The notes beneath the pieces were generated by a model. The model was not told the DNA's origin. It saw only the letters and a program-made list of their open reading frames with translations, and did not search any database. A stretch of DNA of 64,000 nt from Pseudoscleropodium purum (Eukaryota > Streptophyta > Bryopsida > Hypnales > Brachytheciaceae), in contig OZ017798.1 in the NCBI GenBank assembly GCA_963969395.1, positions 14,438,173 to 14,502,172 on the forward strand. The letters are read 5' to 3'. A program made the position numbers and the translations under genes. Below are positions 35,856 to 46,532 of the stretch, in pieces (the first letter of the stretch is position 1; every line of letters starts with the position of its first letter).

Positions 35856-38262
35856 ATGTCGTCAGGAGTTCCATCCGCGTACAACAACACGGGCGGCGTG
35901 ACCCCCGACTGGCTGAACAAAGGCGACAATGCCTGGCAGCTCACCGCCGCCACTCTCGTCGGCCTCCAATCCGTCCCCGGCCTAGTAATCCTCTACGGCA
36001 GCATCGTCAAAAAGAAATGGGCCGTGAACTCCGCCTTCATGGCCCTCTATGCCTTCGCCGCCGTCCTCCTCTGCTGGGTGATCTGGGCGTACAAGATGTC
36101 GTTCGGGGAGAAGCTGCTTCCATTGTGGGGCAAGGCGGGGACTGTCCTGAGCCACAAAACCTTGCTCAGACAAGCCATGCTCCCAGCCACCGTGCATAAC
36201 CACCATAATGGGACGCTCGAGACGGCGGCCTTGGCGCCGTTCTACCCGCTGGCTACCATGGTGTACTTCCAGTTTGTGTTCGCGGCGATCACGCTGGTTC
36301 TGCTCGCGGGGGCGTTGTTGGGAAGAATGAACTTCCGAGCGTGGATGCTGTTCGTGCCCTTTTGGCTTACATTCTCATACACTGTGGGAGCGTTTAGTCT
36401 GTGGGGAGGCGGGTTTCTGTTCCAGTGGGGAGTTATTGACTACTCGGGAGGATACGTCATTCATCTCTCCTCGGGAGTCGGCGGCTTCGTCGCCGCGTTC
36501 TGGGTAAGTTGGCACACTTGGCATAATCGATCGCTTTTCATGATATTTTCTGACATTAGTTCTAAGCAAATTTAATTCCTGGTACTTCCTGAGAGTTGTA
36601 TTAAGCAAGAAATTTCAATTCTTGAGATTTTCTGAGAGTTCATTGTGTTAAGGAGTTATTCCGATTCCTGGAATTTTTTGGAGAGTTGTATTAAGCAATT
36701 TTTCCTGAGATTATTCTGAGGCCTGAGAGTTTTGAGGTGATTGTGTCCCAGTGGTTTCATTGAAAGAGATGTGACAAAAAAGCACCCGGTTTAGCATTCC
36801 TTTCCATTTCGTTAGAGGAAAGATTTCAGGGCTGTTTGTTCCCAAGACTAGTTGCTCTCTACGTCAGAAAGTCTCCTAAGAAAAGCAATATAAGATTGGT
36901 AATAGCCAATAAGTAATAAGGTTCTCTCAGAACCCAAAAATGCCTACCGACCAGGCTACCCCCAATAGAGTCTTCGTTCAGAAGGTCAACGTTAAACTTC
37001 TTCTGGTTCCATGTTACAACGACAGAACTTCAATTTTGCAAGACCACAGATGTACCATACAACAAAAAATGGTTATCTTGGTGTGAATCTCGACAACAGG
37101 AATGGACGGTGAACTACGAATTTGGGAACCTAATCGATCTGCAAGTGTGAATCCCAGTAGCGCTTTCTTCTTATGGAGCTTCAATTTTCTGTCCCCATGC
37201 GTGCAGGTCGGGCCGCGCTTAACCCGCGACCGGGAGCGCTTCCCTCCGAACAACGTCCTGCTCATGCTCGCCGGCGCAGGTCTGCTGTGGTTGGGTTGGG
37301 CGGGCTTCAATGGCGGCGACCCGTACGCCGCTAACATCGACGCGTCCATTGCCGTCATCAACACGAACGTGTGCGCCGCGACCAGTTTGCTCATGTGGAC
37401 GGTCATGGACGTGATGGTGTTCGGGAAGCCGTCCGTCATCGGCGCCGTGCAAGGCATGATCACAGGCCTCGTCGTTATCACGCCCGCCGCAGGTACACCT
37501 CCATTCACCCCGCGAACAGTCTCCAATTCTCGCAATTCTCGCAACCTGCTACCGAATTTGCGCAAATTCCCTTACCCGGTTCAAATTCTTGGATGAATTC
37601 GTATTGGGTTACCAATTTGTTGTCAATTGGTTACAAATCAGGCTGAAATATGCAAATTCCCTCAGCCAGATGAAATTCTCTGACGAATTCAAAAATTTGG
37701 GTTGTGTTAAATTTCCATTCCACCAGGAGTGGTGCAATGCTGGGCGGCGATCGTGATGGGCATTTGCTCCGGTAGCATCCCATGGTTCACGATGATGGTG
37801 GTGCACAAGCGCTGGTCGGTTCTCCAACGAGTCGACGACACACTAGGCGTCTTCCACACGCACGCAGTAGCGGGTTTCCTTGGCGGCTCACTCACGGGCT
37901 TATTCGCGGAGCCTCACCTCTGCAACTACTTCCTGTCCGTGACCAACGAGCAGGGTGGATTCTACGGCGGCGTGGGGGGCAACCAGTTCGGGAAGCAGCT
38001 GGCCGGCGCATGCTTCATCATCGGCTGGAACGTGGTGGTAACGAGCATCATTCTGAACGTAATTCGTATCTTTGTGCCGTTGCGCATGACGGAGGAGCAT
38101 ATGATGGTGGGAGACGACGCTGTCCACGGAGAAGAGGCGTACGCACTTTGGGGTGACGGGGAAAAGTATGATATCACCAAGCACGGGGTCTCCGATTATG
38201 ATGATACCAACCACGGTGTTGGGGATGGGAGCCAAGCGCGCGCGCCCACTGTTACGCTTTGA
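35856..38262 (+). CDS. AMT2: AMT2-type ammonium transporter, 3 exons
   Basis: AMT/MEP/Rh channels move ammonium across the plasma membrane as trimers with 11 membrane helices per subunit. Exons 35856-36503, 37207-37492 and 37727-38262 join in frame to 489 aa, the usual AMT2 length. The protein starts [20 protein letters not shown] and shows [75 protein letters not shown] and [20 protein letters not shown]. Together these mark the AMT2/MEP-like clade rather than AMT1. The paired pore histidines are H203 (VIHLSSG) and H357 (THAVAG). The frame is open 10 codons upstream (from 35826), but the conserved family start favours 35856. Introns are GT-AG. A His-rich loop (HNHHNGT) near residue 110 is unusual. 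A foreign FKBP fragment begins 58 bases after the stop. Confidence 0.95.
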
Positions 38263-38554
38263 ATGCATTCTGTAGTTTTTTTAGTACAGTTTCTTCCTTT
38301 GTGTACAATAATTTGGTAGAAGGAATGGGGATTGTCCTACAGGGGATGTATGTGGAGTGTCAAATGGTGGACATATGTGGACAGACAGGAAACAACGGGA
38401 CGGAAATAAGCGTCAGTTTGCGGGGAAGATCACTATGATACATGGGTGTCCTGTAGGGGGAGAAGTTTGAGCCAACCCCCCGAAAAAAGATAAATGATTC
38501 TTGACTGGCATTGTGAGTTGTAAGCTGTGGCGATAGATTGTAACGTGTTTCAGT

Positions 38555-38560
38555 AATAAA
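38555..38560 (+). terminator. Possible AMT polyadenylation signal AATAAA
   Basis: AATAAA lies 293 bases after the AMT stop. It sits inside the duplicated segment, so the AMT transcript's 3' end may use imported sequence. The partner copy has AATAAG at the equivalent place (about 45030). Confidence 0.4.
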
Positions 38561-39080
38561 ATTTGTGGTTGTCCAGAACACAATGACATTTGTGCACATA
38601 CGAATTCATTTTTGAAATGGGACTTCGGCTGGAGTATTGGACTGCCTGTAGTTTACGTGAATGAACTGGAGCAGTGAAATATTGAAACACTGGTCTAATT
38701 GAGAAGCATTATATTAATTTTCTTGTCAGGCATACAGTGACTATAATATGACTCAACCAAGAACTGGATGAGAAGAAATAAATCACTCTAATGTGAGCGA
38801 CGCTCAACTTTGGATATAAGACAGGAGTTCTGTATTGTGCGAAAAAAGAATCTGAATTCCTTTCTTGGCACACTCTACAGTGCTCCCAATTGTCGCTCCA
38901 CAAGAATGCTATGGAATCTCTTATCTTCAATCGTTCCCTTCCGCTCGAATTGCGAAAAAAAATCTGCTTCACATCTCTTCAATTCTTCGCAGCAGTGGAC
39001 ATCCTCATCAACCAAACAGCCCACTCAAATGGCTCTACTTCGTTACAGGGGAGTATACACGGTATCATGAGCTAGCTATT

Positions 39081-40332
39081 CTACTTAATGTCGATTTCTG
39101 AAAGACCAGGAATATACTCTAAGCTTACATCGAAGATGACGGGGCTACTGGGAGGTACTCGGGGCCGTCCCGCCGCAGCGCACACCAAGTCCTTTGGGGT
39201 AAGCCAACTGGCGCAGACAAACGGCAACACGAGAATCTGTTGCAATTGCATCAGTCCCCATGTCAATGACACGAGGACATTCGAGCAGAAGAGAAGGGGT
39301 CTCTACCGTAGACCGAACGTAACGGTGGTCTGTTTGTGGTGCACCCTGAGTCCCGTAATACGGAGTTATAATGGCCGCAACTGCGATTACAAACAAAAGC
39401 AGCTTCGGAAGGAAGGCGGTGATACCTCGTCAGGAATGTATGATCGGCGTTGGCCCCCCACTTTCATGGTTAAAAATGCCCTCGTCCAACCCCGCCCTTG
39501 ATGATTTGCTTGGAAAGAGCAACCTTCACGAATTTCAATTTAACTTTTTTTTTGTTCTGTTTTTCTCTATTGAAAACTTCCAGTACAAAACTTCCATTAC
39601 ATACTTCCAGTGCAAAAACCCATTACGACACCGTTAGAACTGAACTCCACAGAAAGCGCCATGTCTCCACATTGTAATCCTTGAGAAGGAAGCTCCTGTT
39701 TCTAGAACTTTGGCAAGTTGATAGATGCTCATTCTTGTTAACCCTGAAGCGCTCCGACGTCCATATTCAGGACGATGAACATAGCACTTTCAGGCGATGT
39801 ATTGTCTAGCAAACTTTTCATTCATCCAATCTAATACTTGAATCTTGAAGAAAAAACCTTCCTTTATGACAAATTTCTTGAAATTGCAGTAAATGATATT
39901 TCTGTAAAAAGATATAAGCCCAAATGTGCAAATGATCGGAAAAGGATTGAGGCATTCAGAAATTAATGTTCAATTATTTAGTCTAAGAAAGACCACGTAT
40001 TGTGAAGCTCTAAGAATATTATTCATACTAGAACAAAGTCTATTGTAATTCAACAAACACCAAAAAGGTTCTATCAAAGTGTGCAAAGGTTTCTTGAGCA
40101 TCAAAGGTTTCATTGTAAAAATGTTTAGATGTCATAAGGATTTAGCAAGCTAAGAACAAATGAATGAAAAACTATGCAGATGAGAACATAATGGATGAAA
40201 ATGTGACACATTGTACATTATATTAGAGATCACTATTATCATTCTATTTTTTCTTCTAATATATTAGAGCTTGCAATGATTCACCACACACACCAACTTG
40301 GAAGATTTATGGATCCCCTTTTTCTAAAGAAA
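39081..40332 (-). pseudogene. Truncated FKBP16-3-like pseudogene (last three exons)
   Basis: Three blocks match exons 5-7 of the intact FKBP gene at 45.5-49.0 kb. The exon-7 block (39081-39207) is nearly identical but has a 4-base insertion after LAYPKGLG, which shifts the frame to an early stop. Exon 6 (39426-39505) is 80 instead of 75 bases, with two frame-changing insertions and a lost AG acceptor ('gcaa' in place of 'acag'). Exon 5 (about 40281-40332) has a TAG and many C-to-T and G-to-A changes. Introns are retained, so it arose by DNA duplication, not retroposition. It has no 5' half and no way to make a functional isomerase. Confidence 0.88.
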
Positions 40333-40439
40333 GATTCCATTGCCAATTATATATCATAAGTATTACAAAAAATAATGACACAAGTCCAGAGTCTCATCAA
40401 TGTGATAAGTTATAGAGATCCTACCTCATAAGTAGTGAA

Positions 40440-41795
40440 ATTTTTGTTGAAAAATAATTTCCAAAAATCTTACCTAATTTTTGACCTAGCTCCTATTACA
40501 CTTGAAAAAAAAAGGAAAAAAGTGGATGAAATTGCCAAAATCATCTCTAATAACGTAAGACTTGCTAATATTTGAATGAAGTTTATTGATATTTAGGTAG
40601 CATTGTAGATTTGTAGATGATCTAAATTGGACAATTTGTTTAACCTTTTTTGTAGTGAGCTACTCAAGGTTCTATTTTTATAACCACGAAGTCAAAATCT
40701 ACAAATTGTAAAAGGTTGAAAAAGTAGAAATAATGTTGCAATGATAATATTAATCTAGACATAAAATAATACGTATTTGAACTATTTATAATTGGTATCT
40801 TGATTAGTTGTGCCTAAATAGAAATCAAGTGGGAGAGAAGACCCTGTAGATTTGAGTTGAGCTTTGTTGTATATCCCAAAATTAATGTTTGTTTAAAGGG
40901 AACTCTTTGAAGGTATTTAGTTGTGTGTTACTTGATGTTGGGTGTAGATGTTATGGGAGGTTAGTGTGGTTGTGACTGTGTCCACCTTGGATATTGTGTA
41001 GTTGTTTGGAGATAAAGTTGGAGCAACGATTTGAGCTCCAAGCCTTTCTTGTATTTCTTCTAGTGACTTAGTAAGCTCTCTTGTGTAATGTTGTGTTGAG
41101 ACATTTGTAACTAGAGCACGAGGTATTATTTTGGATATACCTTGCTTTGTATAACCAAATGGTACTATGCAAACATTTGTGAAGCCTAACTTCAATATGT
41201 TGTTCTCTATCACAAGGAGCTCTCAAATAGTTCCCTATAGGAAAAATTGACATACTTTACCTTCAAGAAACAACAACAATTCTAAGTAATATAGAGTTGT
41301 GTGATACATGGAGTTTTACAACATTCCTCTGGATTCTCAAAAGAAATTACAAAACACAACCTAGGGAATCACAAAAGAAATCACAAAGGAAATGTTGATC
41401 ACATTATAGAGGAAATATTTCTCCTCATTTTGCTCTTACTCATAGTATTGTTTCTCATGGTATGTCATTAAGTGTTTCTCACAGTATATCATCTAGCCTC
41501 AGTTCTTCCTAACATTGCTCTTGACATTGCTAGAATGAAGATTTATCATTGTTCCCTCATCCACAATGTAGATCTACTACTATCACCATCCCTCGCAATG
41601 TCCATTGAACCATTGTGTCAAAGTTCTCTAAATGTTGTTCATGAGCTAAAGCCCTTTCTTCTTCTTCTTCTTCTTCTTCTTCGTCTTTAATTCCTTTGAT
41701 CAAACTTCTATAGCTAATGCAAACATTCTAAGCAACACCTTGTGCAAATTTATCACTCCCATCATGTATATGGCAATCACTTTTTTTGCAACCAA
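40440..41795. other. AT-rich spacer with a (TTC)n run
   Basis: No recognised gene. A pure (TTC)n microsatellite lies at about 41657-41682 and gives a spurious poly-Leu open frame. Confidence 0.4.
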
Positions 41796-44329
41796 CACTA
41801 TAAGAAATCGGGGGTAAATGTGATTGGGCACATGTGACTACATGTCTGGAATGTTTGGAATGCAACTAGTCCCTCCATAATTGCACCGGAATTTTGCAAT
41901 CTCCAGCATTCCAATCATTTTGTAGTCGGAGTTGCAACTACAAGATGAACTAGCGACGATGTTTGTTTTTCATCCACAGTTTTCCATTGATAGTAACATC
42001 AACTAAAGAATGTAGGGAATGGAGAACTCAATTACGGAAGATGACTTCATGTCATTCATATGTCACTTAAACATTACTCATGTTGACTAATGCGCGACTA
42101 AATATTGGGCTTAGGGTGGCTGACTTGGAAAGCGGTGTGATGATGTGGCTAGCTCTCTATTGTGGTTTAAGGTTGCGAACTTTCCGTGGTTATGTTGCAG
42201 TAACACGAAGTCACGCAAATTGAGTGTGGCCATTAGGACACGACATGAACATAACTCAACTATTACTTACAATAGGGTCATGGGCGGTTTGTGAAATTTT
42301 TTCAGTATCTACCTCTATTCGGATGGGCAAGACAATACTATGCTACCAACTAGAACATGACTAGCATATTTGTCACAAACAAGGGAGTGCAGTTAAGGGG
42401 AGGGAAAAAAAAGTTGGAATATTTTGATAAAATTGAGCAATCTTTATCATAGTTGTAAAACCATTTTTACTAAAACTTCAAAATATGAAATATTAGGAAA
42501 GCATTGTTATAGAATTATTTTTTACCAAAATCCCAAAATATGAAAAATTAGGAAAATAATTAAAGGATCTTAAAATTACCTTCTTAAAATATTTATCTTT
42601 ATATTGTTCAAAATTAATGTATTTGACTTTATGAAACTTTCAGAGTATGGATTGTGTAATAGAAGTTGAAGTCAAGGAATCCTAAAACCATTTAAGACTT
42701 TAATTATTTAGATTTTCTTGATTTAAAATTTGGATTTAGGAAATTACTTCATAATACTTAACTGTCACCCCCCAAAAATACATTCTTGTAGAAAGTAGTA
42801 CATTACAAGAATATTTTAACCTATAATAACTAAAATTATTGTGATTTAGAAACATTAGTGTCACTTACAATAATAAGATAAATCCTTGTAATGATTTTTA
42901 TATCTACTAGTTTAGTTTTAAATTTTATATTCATATATCCATTATGTTATTTATTTGGTAAATTGTTACATTAGTAAGTTATTGTAGTGTACAATTTGAA
43001 TAATTCAATACTATTTTTCAAAATAATCAAAGGAAGGCTATTTACTTAGGTTTGAGTTTTTTATTGGACATAATTATCAATAAAGGTGTACACTTTGTAT
43101 ATGTGTACACCTACAAACAACTCTCAGGAGACGGAATGCACATGCATCCTACAAGGAAGACTTTCACATCATTGCATTTCAGTCACATTGAAGTCATGCA
43201 ACAAGAAATTGGCTTTATAACTTTAGATCTAAGGTTTGAAATCTCAAATAAATTTTTGGAAATGAAAGATTGTTTGTTTTCCCAACTTTTATTAGTTTCA
43301 AGTTTTTTAAAAAGCCAATGAACCATGCCTAAATGTGGTTTGGAATTTTATTTTAATATAATTTCTATGTTTTATATATTCCATATCATTTGTCATATCT
43401 CCTACCAACCCACTTGTATAAATATTTTATCTTCTCAAGACAAAATAGTCTTAGTAAGTGGCCTTTGAAGCTATATAATATAGTTGTCAAATATGATGTG
43501 TTTTATATGATATATGGTATATTTGTATGATATTTTACACATGTATTATATATGGTATATTTTGTATGACATGTGGTATATTTTGTATAATATATGGTGT
43601 ATTTTGTATGATATATTGTGTATGTATGATGTACTATATGTGGTCTATTTTGCGCAGGGCTAAACTAAGATGGCAACAAACACATAATTTTGAAATGACT
43701 TGATCGTCACTTGCATGCAACTACATAGTGACTTTGCTTCCCAAATTATATGATTGAAGAATGATAGCGCATATGTCATTTAACACTAATGAAACGCATC
43801 TAAAACAACTACGGAATGACTTCAAAATATTGTTGATGTGGAGGTCCACGTTAGTCAGAATAAGATAAGATTGTGACTAAAATATGACTAAAACATGATT
43901 GCTAACGTGGAGGTCCACGTTAGTCAGAATAAGATAAGATTGTGACTAAAATATGACTAAAACATAATTGCTAACGTGGAGGTCCACGTCAACTGGAATA
44001 AGATAAGGTCGTGACTAAAACGTGACTAAAATATGATTGTTGATGTTGAATGACATCAACAAAATTCACTCAAAAAAGGGGCAATTGCCCATGTTTTTTC
44101 CAAAATTTTGTCTTCTATGTTAGTAGTCTCACTTCATCCTCATCTGTTCAATTTCGTCCTCCAAACTAAATGTTGATATTACAATGTCACAGTTACATTC
44201 AATGACTTGTTTGGAATGATTGCAGGGCCCCTAGTCATGTTCTAGTCACTTTTGTTCGAAATGATTGTTTTGCAGTTGCATTTTGCAATCACATTTTGCA
44301 ATCACATTTATCCCGGATTTCTTGTAGTG
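41796..44329. mobile_element. Non-autonomous CACTA (CMC/En-Spm) element, 2534 bp
   Basis: The segment starts CACTATAAGAAATC and ends GATTTCTTGTAGTG. The terminal inverted repeat extends about 31 bases (outer part CACTAyAAGAAATCsGGG, then TAAATGTGATTG). It is flanked by a perfect 3-bp duplication CAA (41793-41795 and 44330-44332), the hallmark of CACTA transposition. The ends are rich in short subterminal motifs ('gcaactac', 'tgcaatcaca', 'ggaatg'), and a 69-bp palindromic tandem repeat sits near the 3' end. Open frames inside are short and lack transposase features, so it is non-autonomous. The intact ends and TSD suggest fairly recent insertion. Confidence 0.88.
43836..44040. repeat. 69-bp tandem repeat x3 with a palindromic core
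   Basis: The core 'gaggtccacg' occurs at 43841, 43910 and 43979, exactly 69 bases apart. Around it is a palindrome (AACGTGGA-GG-TCCACGTT). Units one and two are almost identical; the third is more diverged. Being inside the CACTA element near its 3' end, these may be transposase-binding subterminal repeats. Confidence 0.8.
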
Positions 44330-44808
44330 CAAAGATAACCTCTAAAATAGTTGCACATACAAGGATGCAAATAGGCAATGAATCCTTTAAGTAATATATG
44401 TTTTTAGAATGGAGCAAGATTGACATAATGTGAAAGGGACCAAATAAAAAACAAATCCAATGAAAGTTATGAAACCTTGAGTTGTTGGAAATGTGCAATG
44501 TATGATGTTCACTTCATCTCCCTTCTTCTTCTTCTTGATGTTGAGGGTCTCTTGCAATCTAAAAGTCAATCACATACTTCCATTCAATAATGACCTAATT
44601 GACTAATTCAATTGTACCATTCCAAACACTTGTACAAATAAGTACATTGATCATAGGTACATGACTTTTATGTTTGTCTTGGTGCTCTTCTTTTGTGCTG
44701 CCTTAGAGTAAACTAGACTTCATATTTGCTTTGATATTTTACATTAGTGTAGCTAACAAAATTTAGAACTCAATGATGGAGAGACACAAATTCATGTAAT
44801 CTCGTACC

Positions 44809-46532
44809 AGGAATGGGGATTGTCCTGGAGGAGATTTGTGTAGAGTATCGAATGTTGGACATGTGTGGACAAACGGAAAACAAGGGGACGGAAGTAAGTG
44901 ATCCATGATCCATCGATGCCCAGCAGGAGCAGAAGTTTGAGCAGAAGCAAAAAAATAGTTGAATCGTGATTCTTCAATGGCTTTGTTTGTTCAAAACTAT
45001 GATACAGCCATGGATTGTAAAGTGTTTCAATAATAAGATTTGTTGTTGTTCAGAACACAATGACATTTGTGCAAATACAAATTCATTTTTGAAATGGGTT
45101 TCATATATAACAGTCTGAAGGCTTGTACTGGTTGTGTTGCAATATTGAAACACTGGTCTAATTGAGAAGCAGTATATTCCGTTGTCAGGCATGCACTGAC
45201 TATCACATGACCCACGGCACGCAAGGACTGGATGAAAAGAAATGAATCTCTCCAATGTGAGCGACGCTCAACTTTGGAGATACGACATGAGTTTCTGGAT
45301 TGTGCACAAAAAGAATCTGGAATCCTTTTCTTGGTACACTCTTCAGTGCTTCCAAGGGTAGCTCCACAAGAATGTTAAGGAATCTCTTACCTTTGGTCAT
45401 CCTTTCCGTCTGAATTGCGAAAAAGAAATCTGTTGTTACATCTCTACAAATTCACAGAATTGGACATCCTCATCAACCAAATAGCCCACTCAAATGGCTC
45501 TACTTCGTTTCAAAGGAGTATACACGGCATCATGGACTATTCTACTCAATGTCGATTTCTGAAAGACCAGGAATATACTCTAAGCTTACATCGAAGATGA
45601 CGGGGCTACTGGGAGGTACTCTGGGCCGTCCCGCCGCAGCGCCAAGTCCTTTGGGGTAAGCCAACTGGCACAGACAAACGGCAACACAAGAATCTGTTGC
45701 ATCAGTCCCCATGCCAGTGATACGAGGATATTCTCGAGAGCAGAAGGGAAGGGGTCTCTACCGTAGACCGAGCGTCATGGTAGTCTGTTTGCAGTTTGCC
45801 CTGAGTCCCGTAATAACAATCAGCAACTGTGATTTACAAAGAAAAGCAGCTTAGGAAGGAAGGCAGTGATACCTCGCCAGGAATATATAATCGGCGTTTG
45901 CCCCCCACTTTCATCGTCAAAATGCCCTCGTCCAACCCCTTGATGATCTGTGTGGAAAGAACATTCATGATTTTCAAATCTTTATTAGGTCTTTGTTTCT
46001 CGATTGAAAGATCTTAAGCTTTCAATTGACGTGCACAAAAAATAAAGAAAAAGAAAAACACAAGAGATCAATGAGGATTCCAGAAAATGATGTTCAGATT
46101 GGATGTCAGAGTGGGAGCTAATCTCCACTTGGGAAATGCAAACTGCTAGTACAAAACCCCATTACGACACCATTAGAACTGAACTCCACAGAAAGCGCCA
46201 CGTCTCCATATTGTCACAATCCTTGAGAAGCAAGCTCCTACGCGTCAATTTCAGAACTTTGGCGAGAAGAGAGATGTTCATTCTTATTCACAATACTTTC
46301 GACTAAGGCAGACCACATATGATGCAGCTCTAACAATATCATTAGTACTACTCTTATCATTCTACTTCTAATGTGTTGGAGTAAGAACTCACCGCACCGG
46401 CCCCGACTCGGAAGATATATGGGATCCCTTTGTCCAGAGAACTGTTCCGTTGCCAAACCCAATGTCACGAGTACTAAGAGAATAATCTCAAGAGTCCCAT
46501 CAATGTGAAAAATTAGACATCCTACCTCATAG
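44809..46532. repeat. Segmental duplication, copy 2 (FKBP 3' region)
   Basis: Parent copy of 38321-40437, holding the 3' flank and exons 5-7 of the intact FKBP gene. It lacks the insertions found in copy 1, so copy 1 is the derived one. Confidence 0.85.

Larger units (their letters stand above)
38321..40437. repeat. Segmental duplication, copy 1 (partner 44809-46532)
   Basis: Homology starts sharply at 'aggaatggggattgtcct' (38321, partner 44809) and fades at 'atcctacctcata' (about 40437, partner about 46532), same orientation. It carries the 3' flank, last three exons and intervening introns of the FKBP gene. It is longer than the partner mainly because of inserts at about 39730-39975 (a dispersed repeat also at 28.5/29.1 kb) and about 40033-40230. 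Confidence 0.85.

Noticed and set aside
39081..39396. Overlapping open frames in the FKBP fragment as real small genes
   Set aside because: They are shadows of a frameshifted pseudogene block whose intact counterpart lies at 45.5 kb.
41472..41690. Open frame ending in poly-Leu
   Set aside because: The Leu run is a (TTC)n microsatellite read in one frame; no other coding evidence.
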